Below are positions 13,101 through 23,309 of a stretch of DNA of 64,000 bases, in pieces. Both the position numbers and the translations under genes were made by a program. The stretch spans positions 33,348,093-33,412,092 of the forward strand of contig NC_092090.1 in the NCBI RefSeq assembly GCF_045679555.1, given 5' to 3'. The notes under the pieces were generated by a model. The model ran no database searches, was not told where the DNA came from, and worked only from the letters and a program-made list of their open reading frames with translations. Within the stretch, counting starts at the first letter, position 1; each line of letters opens with the position of its first letter. The stretch comes from Salvelinus alpinus (lineage: Eukaryota > Chordata > Actinopteri > Salmoniformes > Salmonidae).

Positions 13101-16100
13101 TTTTGTTGTGCAAATAGTATTTTATCTTTATATATTTTTTCTTCCTCTCAGGTGACCACTTTTAGAGGCAACCCATATCCGTCGACTGAAAACATCACAG
13201 GATCAGTGTGTACCCTTGTACTAAGGGATGGATTGACGGAAATCAGTGTAGAAAACTTGACAGAGCTAATTGAGGTAGGCTACAGGATAGAACAGGCCAA
13301 CTACTTTAACTTTAGCATGCTGTCATTCCATCCTCATTTCCCTAACAGAGATGAGGGAACCATGAATGCAAATAGATTTGGTTGTTTCTCTCCCTTCTCT
13401 ATAGATCATTCTTCCACGCCCAGATGCTCCTGTGCTCTCTGGCATGACTGTATCCTTGGAGGAAGGGGCTCGCGTTGGGACCTCTTTCAACACTACGGAC
13501 CCCAACATCACAGTCATATTCACCATAGAGCCCAGTGTCAATGTGTCCATAGAACTGCTGCTGGGCCTGGGCTCCCCACCCAATGTCACCCACTATAAAC
13601 ACCGCACCATCCTGAGACACACAGGTAGAGGAGGATTCCACCACCATAGTTACTGCTAGGCATAACATTACATCCACTGTGCTACTGCTTTCATTCAATC
13701 TAGCTGTCTGGTATGTACATAGATTCACATACTACTTTTGATATTCATAGTGATTCACAAGCTTTAAGACATGTCTGTCTGGCATTTCGCACTGTAATTG
13801 GAGGTCGGGCTCTCAAACGTATTGTTGGTTTGCTTTCTTAGCCTGGGTGGTACAGAGTAATCCATGTTCATAGCCTATTGTGGTCTTTCAGAGGGTTATC
13901 GCTGGCTGCTCACCCCTGAGATGATGGAAAAGGGAACAGGCACCTGGTATGTGAATGCCAGTCTGTTTAACTCAACCTGGAGCAAGGGCCTGACACTACA
14001 GATCACCACCTTCACTACTAAGTGCATGTACTGGAACACTAAACAGCTGACATGGAGCATAGCTGGCTGCTGGGTGAGGCTGCTATTAATGATCCCTATC
14101 CCTCCTTTGTCTCCATCAGAGTATGAACAAACCTAATTGGTAAGCGTCGGTATGCGTTTGGGACATTGTGGAAGCGTTTGTCTGTGTTGTCTTGTTCTAG
14201 GTGGGTATACAGTCAACTCCCAGGATGACACATTGTCTGTGTAACCACCTGACGTCGTTTGGGAGCTCTTTCTTTGTGATGCCCAACTACGTGGACGTGT
14301 CGCTCACAGCTCAGTACTTTGCCACAGTGAATGAGAACTATGTGGTGGTGGCGTTGCTCTCTGCCTTCTTTGGCCTGTACCTGGTCACTCTGCTCTGGGC
14401 CTGCTATGCAGACAGGAGGGCCCTCACCAGGGTGAGTTTATCAAGGCATATACAAACACAAACACACACAAACTGATGCTCACACACATACACACACATA
14501 CACACGTACACTGAAACACTTGTTTTGTCCACAGAGGAAGATGACATTCCTGAAAGATAACCACCCATGTGCCAGTTATAACTACCTACTGAATGTCCAG
14601 ACTGGCAGTCGGAGAGGGGCGGGTACCTCTGCCAATGTAAGATGGGGTGGTAACTGAATAGATCCTTCATTCATTTCTGTGGTCAGTTTACTTAGCATAG
14701 GAATATCAATACCATTATCCATGCTAATCAGAGTATTTTTTTAAAATGTAGGTTACAGTCAAGTTGTTGGGTACACAGGGGGAGAGTGAGCCCCACCACC
14801 TAAGTGACCCTGATAAACCAGTATTTGAGAGAAGGGGTGTGGACTTGTTCCTGGTGACCACACCCTTTCCCCTGGGGGAGCTGACGGGCATCCAGCTGTG
14901 CCATGACAACTCTGGGGGGCACCCCTCCTGGTAAGCACCAGGGCAGATGACACATCATCCCTGTAATTATTGTGACTTGTTTAAAGTCAAGGTCTTTTTG
15001 AAATCACTCCATACTATCCATTGGCATGTTTAAAAATGATTTGTGGCACACTAAACTCTTAGGTTCGGGTTAAGAATCTGCAGGGACAACAAGGACCTAT
15101 AAATACTGGGCTGTTAAAGTAGTTTAGGTGTGACATTATCAAGCTTTGCTCTCCTCACCCTTGGAGACCTGGTAGAGTTTCATCACAATGACGCTTCAAA
15201 ATAGCATCCTTGCCTCCTCACCTCACCTTGTCTCCTCCTCTCCTCCTGTTTAATACCTGTCTTAAAGGTCCAATGTTTACGTATTTCTCACAATATCAAA
15301 TCATTTCTGGGTAACAATTAAGTACCTTACTGTGATTGTTTTCAATTAAAATTGTCAAAAAGAAACTCAATAGCTTCTTAGCAAAGGATTTTGCTCGGAC
15401 TATCTGGGAGTGGGAAGGGGAAAACTAGCTGTTACTAACAGAGAGGTTTGGAACTCTTTTTCTTATTGGTCTGTTGTCCCCAGGCAGGCCAAAACTCCAT
15501 CCCACCAAAACAGGCTGAAATTCCAGGGTATCTTTTTAAACAGTTCTTACACTAAAAAGGCATTATCATCAATTTCATAGTATTATTCCAACCTCATAAT
15601 GTGGAAATATAAAACACAGGAAAATCATGTTTTTGACTGCACTGGGTCTTTGAATACCACAACAAAAATATTGCAACCACTGCTATGCTGGCAGGGACTT
15701 GTTTTTGTTTTTATCTCTACAGTCTAGGAATCTCTATCTCTACACAGGGAATAATAAGTTGTTTCTTGAGTGTGAGGTCACGTTTCCTCCCACCAGGTAT
15801 CTCAACAAGGTGACGATCCAAGACCTGCAGACAAAGAAGGTTTGGCACTTCCTGTCCTCATCATGGCTGAGCTCCGACAGGGGGGACGGGCTGACCAAGA
15901 AGACCCTCAACGCTGCCAAGAAGAACGAGATCAGAAGCTTTAGGTGACTGACCACCAGTAGAAGACAATGTTACAACATGTATGTAGAGGATTTCTCGGC
16001 AAGGTCAAATATCTTACAATGTGCCATGGAGTTTTAATTCTGAACCCTTGTATCCTAGACTACTTTTCCAATGTAATTCCTCTGACTTCCACCCTGGTCA

Positions 16101-18820
16101 TCCCCTAATGTCCCACACTTTCTATGTCCTAGAAATATTTTCCAGACCAGGACTTCGACAGGCTTTAGAGATCAGCACATCTGGGTGTCCATCGTAGACC
16201 CTCCCTGGCGTAGCCCGTTCACCCGAGCACAGAGGGTGTCCTGCTGCATGAGCCTCCTGCTCTGCACCATGGCCATCAACATCGCCTTCTGGAAGATCCC
16301 CAAAAACCAGCAGTCTCCTGTCATCTTCACCATTGGTAAGTCCATAGAGATACAACATTATATTGGGTACTAGATAAGTCCTTGTGGGTGAGTCAATCAG
16401 TCCTCTTTTGTGACTGTGCCGTTCATATCTGAGCCCACATCTAATGAGCTGCCTCTGATAAGGATGGGCAATAATGAGCTGCCTCTGATAAGGATGGGCA
16501 ATAATGAGCTGCCTCTGATAAGGATGGGCAATAATGAGCTGCCTCTGATAAGGATGGGCAATAATGAGCTGCCTCTGATAAGGATGGGCAATAATGAGCT
16601 GCATCTGATAAGGATGGTCAATAATGAGCTGCATCTGATAAGGATGGGCAATAATGAGCTGCATCTGATAAGGATGGTCAATAATGGGCTGCCTCTGATA
16701 AGGATGGGCAATAATGAGCTGCATCTGATAAGGATGGTCAATAATGAGCTGCCTCTGATAAGGATGGGCAATAATGAGCTGCATCTGATAAGGATGGGCA
16801 ATTTTATTCTCCACTCACATAGAAATTGGAAATTTTGGCTATCGGAAAAAGTTTTTTCGACAGTAAGAAGATAGCGGTGCAGTACATGGGAATTATGATT
16901 AGCCTGCAGTGTGGATGATAACATATCATACTTTTTAGATGCAGCTGGGTTAAGTATCAAAGACAAGGACTTGTCTCAATTATAAATGTTAAATCCAACT
17001 CAAGGCTCTTTTCTCCTTGGTGTTCACAGAGTTACAAGGACTAGTAGTTGTAGGCAGTGGATGGCTCTTCATAACCCTTCAGTAGACAACGTTTCAGCCA
17101 CATTATTTCGACTATCCAGCCCTGAAAGACCTTGTCACACAGCACAGAGTGGTTATTCAATGACCCCAAGCCCTTGATAAACCTTTCATATGGCTAAGAA
17201 ATTCTTGACCCAGAACACCACAACAAGTGTTCAGACATTGAATGATATATTGAGTGATATAGCTTCTGTTGTTGTGCCTTGACTCCATAATGGTGTGCTT
17301 TCATGTCCCAGGTTCGCTGGAGGTCACTTGGGAGGAGATCATGGTGGGGGTGGAAAGCGGTTTGCTCATGTTCCCCATCAACATCCTCATCATCACCATA
17401 TTCCGCAGTATCAAGCCACGATTCGTCCAACCAAAGGAGAAAAAACACAATATGCAGGGCCTGAAACCCCTCGCTGTTACCATGCCAACCATTCTTAAGG
17501 TCCTCTCTTTACATTTTCAAAATAAAGTGTTGTTGCTGTGTTATAGTTCTGCTCCATACTTTGTCTATAACCTTCAAACACTCCCATCGTTTATTCCTTT
17601 AAGCTGTGCCTGCCTTTTTTCTTACCTCCAAGGCCATACACTATCTTATTGGTCATAGCAACCATTAACATTGATACTGGCAACTGTGTTTATGTATGTT
17701 CTGTCCTTAAGTACTGTATTCCTGTGTACTACGTCCCTATCTAGGACACAGAGGAGATGGTGAATCTGCTCTGTAAGAGCCAGAGGAACAAAGTGCCTGA
17801 GCTAGAGAAGAAGCTGGAGTCATGCGATGACCTTTGCTCAGCCTTGGGCAGAGTGCAAGGGGTCATTCAGCTTATGCAAGGTGCTTCACTGACACTGCAA
17901 GAGCAACCTTACAAGTCACACAGGTTTTGACATCATTGTAATTGTTGGAGATGTCCTAAAATTTGATGCGTCTGCCTACGTATCACTAGGGTTGAGTGAG
18001 AGTGACCCACACTGGGTCTACAGCAGCAAGTTTGTCCTGTACTTCCTCCACCACCTGTCCATGTGCCTGGAGCGGCTGGATGAGAGTGCCTTCCCCACCC
18101 CAGAGGCCCGTCAACACATCCTGAACACCGTCCACCTGCTGCAGAAGACGTCCGAGATGGTTTTCACCAGCCACATGTCTTACAGGTTGGACAACATACT
18201 TGTGCAGAGAAGGGAATATAAATAACATAATTAAAAGTTAAGCTTTTCAAAAAAAAAACTTTACACGTCATTCCCTTCCTCTCAGTTTCCAATCAAGTTA
18301 AATTGATCTGTATTCATGTGAATATCATTGTCATACATTACTCTGACCAAGTACCTAAACAGACCTGTGTTTCCTCTGTGCCTCCTCTCCCAGTCCTCCC
18401 CGTGTTGCTAGGGAGAAAAGGAAAAGCTCAAGCTGCTGGCTGCCCTGGTGGTTTGTGTTTGTGGGCTGGTTCTTGCTCGTCTCCATCAGTGTTGTGTCCA
18501 CGTACTTTACCCTGATGTATGGCTTTGCCTATGGGAGGGAGAAGTCCATCCAGTGGGTTATCTCTCTGGCCATGTCCCTCTTCCAGAGCATCTTCATCCT
18601 CCAGCCTCTTAAGGTAAGACCAGGGCTCTATATCTTACATGAAGAACGTAGTCCTGAAGTTCTGTTCAATCAATCAGTCAATCATCAGCAGATGTAAAAA
18701 GAAGAATTTCATTTGATGCTTGTGTTTATTCTCAGGTGATTGGTATGGCGATCTTCTTTGCCCTCCTCCTCAAACCAGTGGCAATAGAAGACAGTGAGGA
18801 GGTTGGACTACTCCTGAAAG
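8281..18820 (+). CDS. pkd1l3: polycystin-1-like 3 family membrane protein; 22 exons, channel half not found
   Basis: GT-AG exons with matching phases: 8281-8614, 10004-10144, 10307-10341, 10444-10504, 10616-10677, 10808-10870, 11089-11244, 11400-11518, 12949-13069, 13152-13274, 13405-13624, 13892-14073, 14201-14431, 14535-14636, 14752-14930, 15797-15943, 16133-16335, 17312-17499, 17745-17880, 17990-18185, 18394-18613, 18736-18820. Together they give about 1,101 codons. Order: signal peptide, C-type lectin domain, a spacer, GAIN domain with GPS, first membrane segment, PLAT domain, then about four more membrane segments. In mammals PKD1L3 pairs with PKD2L1 as an acid-gated cation channel in taste cells. 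The ortholog call rests on position between ist1 and dhodh with the human orientations, and on the lectin-GPS-PLAT order; pkd1l2 is the main alternative. Human PKD1L3 is much longer (about 1,700 residues). The last six membrane segments with the polycystin channel domain are missing from the window, so the gene may be truncated. Confidence 0.75.
9137..9332 (-). mobile_element. tRNA-derived SINE in a pkd1l3-like intron
   Basis: Read on the minus strand it starts with GGCGGCAGGTAGCTTAGGG, has an A-box-like region and the B-box-like GCAAGATCGAATCCCC. It ends in AAGAATTTGTTCTTAACTTACTTGCCTAGTTAAGG followed by an AT-rich tail. This tail is the one shared by HpaI-type salmonid SINEs and the LINE at 39.7-44.6 kb. 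Confidence 0.75.
11570..12880. repeat. intronic repeat with GGGTTCTA / TAGAACCC palindrome clusters
   Basis: Two clusters (about 11570-11830 and 12680-12880) contain many copies of GGGTTCTA paired with TAGAACC(C). They could be the two ends of one element family seen often in teleost introns. Between them, about 12340-12490, is a short piece resembling a retroposon 3' tail (GTAAATGAGAATGTGTTCTCA then TGGTAAAATAA and an (AAAT)n run). No protein-coding frame is present. Confidence 0.5.
13405..14431 (+). other. GAIN domain, GPS autoproteolysis site and first membrane segment of pkd1l3-like
   Basis: The exon ending at 14073 carries [16 protein letters not shown] and the next exon [17 protein letters not shown], the paired-cysteine and HL|T pattern of a GPS motif. 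Self-cleavage would fall between the codons at 14249-14251 and 14252-14254. All key residues (Cys pairs, Trp, His-Leu-Thr) are present, so autoproteolysis looks possible. The hydrophobic stretch [20 protein letters not shown] before YADRR is the first membrane helix. Confidence 0.85.
14535..16190 (+). other. PLAT/LH2 domain of pkd1l3-like
   Basis: Split over exons 14535-14636, 14752-14930, 15797-15943 and the start of 16133-16335. Diagnostic blocks are [62 protein letters not shown] and WLSSDRGDG, the usual polycystin/lipoxygenase beta-sandwich. It is the first cytoplasmic loop and binds lipid or partners in the family. The exon starts at 15797, not at the earlier acceptor-like site near 15722: only 15797 restores SWYLN across the phase-2 junction. 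Confidence 0.85.
15260..15655. repeat. probable dispersed repeat in a pkd1l3-like intron
   Basis: This stretch (starting near TTAAAGGTCCAATGTTTACG, ending near CACTGGGTCTTTGA) sits between the PLAT exons 14930 and 15797. It reads like a common salmonid non-coding repeat. No terminal repeats or coding frame were recognised, so the class is unknown. Confidence 0.3.
16133..18820 (+). other. membrane segments 2-5 of pkd1l3-like
   Basis: Hydrophobic segments are seen in 16133-16335 ([17 protein letters not shown] after the family motif FTRAQRVS), 17312-17499 ([20 protein letters not shown]), 18394-18613 ([18 protein letters not shown] and [20 protein letters not shown]) and 18736-18820 ([14 protein letters not shown]). 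The exons 17745-17880 and 17990-18185 encode a charged cytoplasmic loop with helical character. This matches polycystin-1 proteins up to the point where the extracellular polycystin domain should begin. Confidence 0.75.
16441..16800. repeat. 30-bp minisatellite, 12 units
   Basis: Twelve exact-length 30-bp units (TAATGAGCTGCCTCTGATAA plus GGATGGGCA) lie in the intron after exon 16133-16335. Variants are gCCtctg/gCAtctg and gggca/ggtca. The later units alternate between variant forms, which suggests a two-unit higher-order repeat. Unit length divisible by three creates spurious repetitive open frames on both strands. Confidence 0.95.
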
Positions 18821-19439
18821 GTAAGATCCTCTAGCACAGAAGACCTACTGTACAGGGCTCTCACAAAACCATTATGCTTTCCCTTTGTAAAACTGACACT
18901 AAGGCATAATTGATCTGGGTTTCCCAGTACTAGTACTCTGAAAAGGCAATTACATCAACCCAACTCTCAGTATTGATGAAGGGTTTTACAGAGAGAGAAG
19001 GGTTACAGTCAGTATCTAAAGGGACTGTCATAGAGAGAAAATAAATAAAAAATTAATATCCATGCCTACTCTCTCACAGATATACAACAAAGCCTTGAAT
19101 ATAAATGGCTTCTGTCAAACTATTTAAACCTATCTATTCTGCATAATTAATGGTATATGCATTTTAAACTGGAATAGAGCTGTAAGTCTGTTTTACCCTC
19201 AGATAGTAGGAGAAGCATAGTATTATGCTAGTATTTTGCTGCCATTTTGGCCAGGCCTCTATTGTAAAATACATGTTTAATATCAATGAGACTAACCTGG
19301 TAAAATAAAGGTACAATAATTAAAAACCTGTGTTAGTATGCCACACCATGTCAGGCTCACAGGGATTCTGTTGAGCCTCCCTTCTGCGATGTTGAAAAGA
19401 AAAGTCCTCACAAAGAGGCCTGTCTTATCTGTTTTACAG

Positions 19440-19486
19440 AACAACAGGAGATGTGTAAATTGTACTCCGGTAGGGAGATACACTGA
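19440..19486 (+). other. possible terminal exon of pkd1l3-like
   Basis: An acceptor (CTGTTTTACAG, ending at 19439) is followed in the phase left by the 18820 donor by EQQEMCKLYSGREIH and TGA at 19484-19486. If used, the protein would end at about 1,116 residues after the fifth membrane segment. A donor-like GTAGGG within it would instead allow further splicing. A second in-phase candidate lies at 19081-19149. Neither can be confirmed without transcripts. Confidence 0.35.
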
Positions 19487-20451
19487 AGATACACAATTTA
19501 GCTTTACGTGCTGTCTCCAGAGGATCGATGGGTTTGGAAGGCCTGATGCCCTACAACAGACATCCTCTGCTCTGCTCTGCTGCACTGACTATCAACGTGG
19601 CAAACTGAGAATATAAGTTCTTTGAAAATATAGTTGTTATGATTTTATTGAATACTTGTTACTCTTATCTTATAAGAAAGGTATACAGCATAATATGTAT
19701 GAATGTACTGAAAACTACTGTATCATTGAAATTGTAATATTTAGTAATAAGCTGATAGTTAGAAACTTTTATTCTTGTGGATTGTATGAAGTTACTCAAT
19801 GTATGGAATTACTCTGTTATATTTATTTTATCACAAACTGCTGATATATTATTTTACACTGTACATTTATATTTACTTTTAAGTAACATACAGTCACCTC
19901 CAAAATCATTGTCACCCTTGATAAAGATGAGCAAAAAAGACTGTATAAAATAAATAATAGAAAACCAGAGATATATTGAATGTTTTCCCAGATTAGATAA
20001 CACATTGGGAACGATTTTAGACCACTCCTCCATACAGAATCTTTACAGATCCTTTATATCCTTCGGTCTGTGCTTATGGACTGCCCTCTTCAGTTCAAAC
20101 CACAGGTTTTCAATGGAGTTCAAGTCCGGAGACTGCATTGCAAAATGTAGATTTTTTTTGGTCAATCAATAATTTCTTTGTGGATTTTATGTGTGCTTGG
20201 GGTCATTGTCTAGCTGGAAGATCCACTCGTAGCCAAGTTTCAGCCTCTTAGTAGAGGCAACCAGGTTTTTGGCTAAAATGTCCTGGTACTTGGTACAGTT
20301 CATGATACCGTTCGTTGACCTTAACAATGTCCCTATCACCAGGAAGCAAAACCACCTCATAAAATCAAAGATCCACCACCATATTTTACAGTGGGCATGG
20401 GGTTATTTTCTGCATTTGCATCTCTCTTACAAAAGAAAGATGCATATGGTC

Positions 20452-20661
20452 TTGGCTCCTGAGTGGTGCAGCGGTCTAAGGCACTGAATCTCAGTGCTTG
20501 AGGCGTCACTGGTTCGAATCCAGGCTGTACCACAGCCGTCTGTGATTGGGAGTCCCATAGGGCGGTGCACAATAGGCCCAGCGTCGTCCGGGTTTGGCCG
20601 GTGTAGGCCGTCAGTGTAAATAAGAATTTGTTCTTAACTGACTTGCCAGGTTAAATAAAAA
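20452..20661 (+). mobile_element. HpaI-type tRNA-derived SINE
   Basis: The tRNA-like head GGCTCCTGAGTGGTGCAGCG is followed by an A-box-like start and the B box GGTTCGAATCC at about 20512. The SINE body contains CCCAGCGTCGTCCGGGTTTGG. It ends AAGAATTTGTTCTTAACTGACTTGCC AGGTTAAATAAAA. It is inserted in the Tc1-like element, so it is younger than that element. It is not a functional tRNA gene. Confidence 0.85.
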
Positions 20662-21496
20662 AATATTTTCAAAGCCCAACTGGTGTGTGTGGCCAAAGAC
20701 CTCTATTTTCGTCTCATCTGACCATAGCACCTGGTTCCAATCCATGTGCCATTGACATTTAGCAACCTCCAGGCGTTTACATTTGTTGGTTTCTCTCAAA
20801 AAGGCTTTTTTATGGCAACCGTGACCCTTGGACTTTTCATCACAAACCATCTTCATCACTGTGAGTAGGGACAAGATACACTTGGGTCCTTTACCAGGCA
20901 AATTCACCACTGCTCCAGTGGTTTTAAACTTTTTAATTGTTGCCCTAATAGTGGCTAGTGGTATATTCATTTTTTTGTGTTTTTTTTGTACCCATTGCCT
21001 GATTCATGAAAGTCAACAGGCATTTGTTTCTTTTCATTTGTGAGCGCTTTGCCTTTCCCCACGGTGATGGATGACAAAGGGTGTTACCTCTTTTGATACC
21101 CCAGTGAAACGGGAAGCCATGGAAGATACAGTTCTTTAAACTGAGATTTAAATTTTTTAAATTAGAATGTTAATGCATTTAGATTTTATTGATAAGAATC
21201 TTTACGGGTACCAATCATTTTGACACCTACAGTATTTTTAAAATGTTGTTTTTACTTGGTAGCCCTTTCCTGCAGTGAAATGACCTAGTGGCCTCCTTGG
21301 TGGAATGTTCATATTTTTCATAATTAATAAACATTATTTCTAAAAAGCCTCCGAAAATCTGGTGTTTCTATGTCAAACGGTTTTGTTATATTTCAGTCTT
21401 CTGTGATGTATATAAACTGTAATATTGGGATGCAAACTCAAAATGTAATACATTTCATCTCTATATCTCGCTTTTTTAAGCCCATAACCACATGTG

Positions 21497-21858
21497 TGTA
21501 ACGGGTGTCGTCGTCGGATGAGGAATAATCGGACCAAAGCGCAGCGTGGTAAGTGTTCATGCTTTTTATTTAAACTGAACACTATAACAAAATAACAAAG
21601 AAAATGAACGAAACCGAAACAGTCCTGTCAGGTGCAGAAACACAAGACAGAAAATAACTACCCACAAAGCATCGGTGGGGAAAAGTATGGTTCCCAATCA
21701 GAGACAACGATAGTCAGCTGTCCCTGATTGAGAACCATACCCGGCCAAAACAAAGAAATACAAAACATAGAAAAAAGAACATAGAATGCCCACCCAAATC
21801 ACACCCTGACCAAACCAAAATAGAGACATAAAAAACTCTCTACGGTCAGGGCGTGACA
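21497..21858. mobile_element. solo LTR, 362 bp, with ATGTG target duplication
   Basis: Begins TGTAACGGGTGTCG and ends GGTCAGGGCGTGACA. ATGTG stands immediately before (21492-21496) and after (21859-21863). Internal blocks (CCAAAGCGCAGCGTGGTAAG, GAGACAACGATAG, TGTCCCTGATTGAGAACC) recur in the LTRs at 23310 and 25046. It is what remains of an LTR retrotransposon after recombination between its LTRs, nested in the Tc1-like element. Confidence 0.85.
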
Positions 21859-22090
21859 ATGTGTGAGGTGTATACTTTTGTTTCAAAGTAGATTTGTTTA
21901 AGACTGTGTGACCCTGATTTAGCCCACTGCAGTAAAACGTTCAACCAAATCTATTTCAACTGTATTAATATAAAATTATATTATTGAAAAAAAATCTGAG
22001 CATACAATAAACCTTAGTATTTGTATTATGTATTTTATACAGTCTATTTTGCTCATCTTTGTCAAGGGTGCCAATACTTTGAGGTAACTG

Positions 22091-22723
22091 TATCTGTGGG
22101 TTCACTTAGTATTATAAGTATATTTATTTATTTGAATACATAAACAAATTATTAAAACAAGTTATGTCTTTGAAACTGTTTCTCCGTAAATAAGGTTATA
22201 TTCCAGTGTTCTCCCTCATCCCCATCACAACATGAGTCCTACTTTCACTGTGCTCAGCAGATTGTTATGAAAGAAAGTGTAACACCTATTAGTAATACAC
22301 TCATATCACCCCAGACAGTTATCGAAGTTACTGTATCTCAATGCCATGGTAGAGATTGTCTAAGAACTCCTCTGACTCATGTCCGTAACTCTGTGTGTCA
22401 CTGCAAGCTATGGAGTTGACCACCAACAGCACATGTGAATAAACAGCTCTGTCCAAGTCAGTTTAAATTGTTAGGTTTTAACTTTCTGGTACAACCTCCA
22501 GGCGGACACCAAGAATGCTTAGCCCTGTTTCTGACGATAGGGAAGCTGGCAAAAGGATAGTGGACTGAACACAGAAATGTAGATCACCTCAAGATAAAAA
22601 CTTAATATTCAATATCGGTAAGTTAGACTAAATATTAGCACTTCACAATCTGGTGGGTAATAACCTTCAATCTGGATAGCAACACAAAACAAATCATAAA
22701 ACTAGAGAAATGTATCGACAAAT
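22091..22723. other. spacer, nothing recognised
   Basis: AT-rich sequence between the Tc1-like element and the short solo LTR. No exon of the missing pkd1l3-like channel half and no transposon protein was found. Confidence 0.4.
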
Positions 22724-22845
22724 TGTAACGATTCTCGTCTGGTGAAGGAGAAGAGGACCAAAATGCAGCGACGACCCACCCTAACTCACGCCCTGACCAA
22801 CCTAACACAAAGACATAAAAAAGGAACTAAGGTCAGAACGTGACA
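22724..22845. mobile_element. internally deleted solo LTR, 122 bp, with CAAAT target duplication
   Basis: Starts TGTAACGATTCTCGTCTGG and ends AGGTCAGAACGTGACA, flanked by CAAAT at 22719-22723 and 22846-22850. It keeps both LTR ends of the family seen at 21497 but lacks about 230 bp of the middle. The intact duplication shows the ends are those of the original insertion. Confidence 0.75.
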
Positions 22846-23309
22846 CAAATATTACAAAAACAAGCAACACCCAAACATGACGGAGAGTAAGACAGGGGAA
22901 CCTATCTCAATACGAAAACGTGACTCTTCTACAGACACAGACAATTAAATATTTTCACCACCGGGAATGGCAAAGGTCGAAACTGATCTGTTAAAATCAA
23001 TAAATGACAAACTGGGCATACTTGAACTAGTCAGTAAGGATATAAAAGAGTTGAAGGCAAGCCTCGAGGTGAGTGACGAAAAAGCTGCGACATTGGAGAA
23101 AGACACAAACAAGATAAAAGGGACAGTCAAAAAGATTGAAACCGGAGTTAATGAACTTAAAAAGGAGAACATCATTCTGAGAGAAGCCTTACCTGACATA
23201 CAGACTAGATCCATGAGAGAGAATCTGGTACTTACAGGTATCCATGAAAAAGAAGAAGTTCCTGAATGTGTTGTTAGAGAGTTCCTCCTTACAGCGCTTC
23301 AGATGCCAC

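Larger units (their letters stand above)
19891..22090 (-). mobile_element. Tc1-like transposon with two nested insertions
   Basis: Ends CAGTCACCTCCAAAATCATT at 19891 and GGTGCCAATACTTTGAGGTAACTG at 22090 are inverted repeats, flanked by TA on both sides. Minus-strand transposase remnants are readable around 20611-20970 (TIRATIKKFKTTGAVVNLPGKG, WNQVLWSDETKIEVFGH: helix-turn-helix and the DET of the first catalytic aspartate), with frameshifts and stops. A SINE (about 20452-20661) and a solo LTR (21497-21858) interrupt it. It lies just downstream of the last recognised pkd1l3-like exons. Confidence 0.85.

Noticed and set aside
15722..15796. Upstream acceptor for the second PLAT exon
   Set aside because: It would insert residues into the conserved SWYLNKV junction and break the phase-2 join; the acceptor ending at 15796 restores both.
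16122..16966. Repetitive 150-230 residue frames on both strands
   Set aside because: They come from the 30-bp intronic minisatellite, not from a gene; the plus-strand exon 16133-16335 lies beside it.
19081..19149. In-phase exon after pkd1l3-like exon 22 (DIQQSLEYKWLL)
   Set aside because: It has an acceptor-like site and a stop, but no family similarity is visible; 19440-19486 is a slightly better candidate, and neither is proven.
20452..20540. tRNA gene
   Set aside because: The A/B-box head is part of a SINE with the salmonid HpaI-type body and tail; the same applies at 63004 and 9332.
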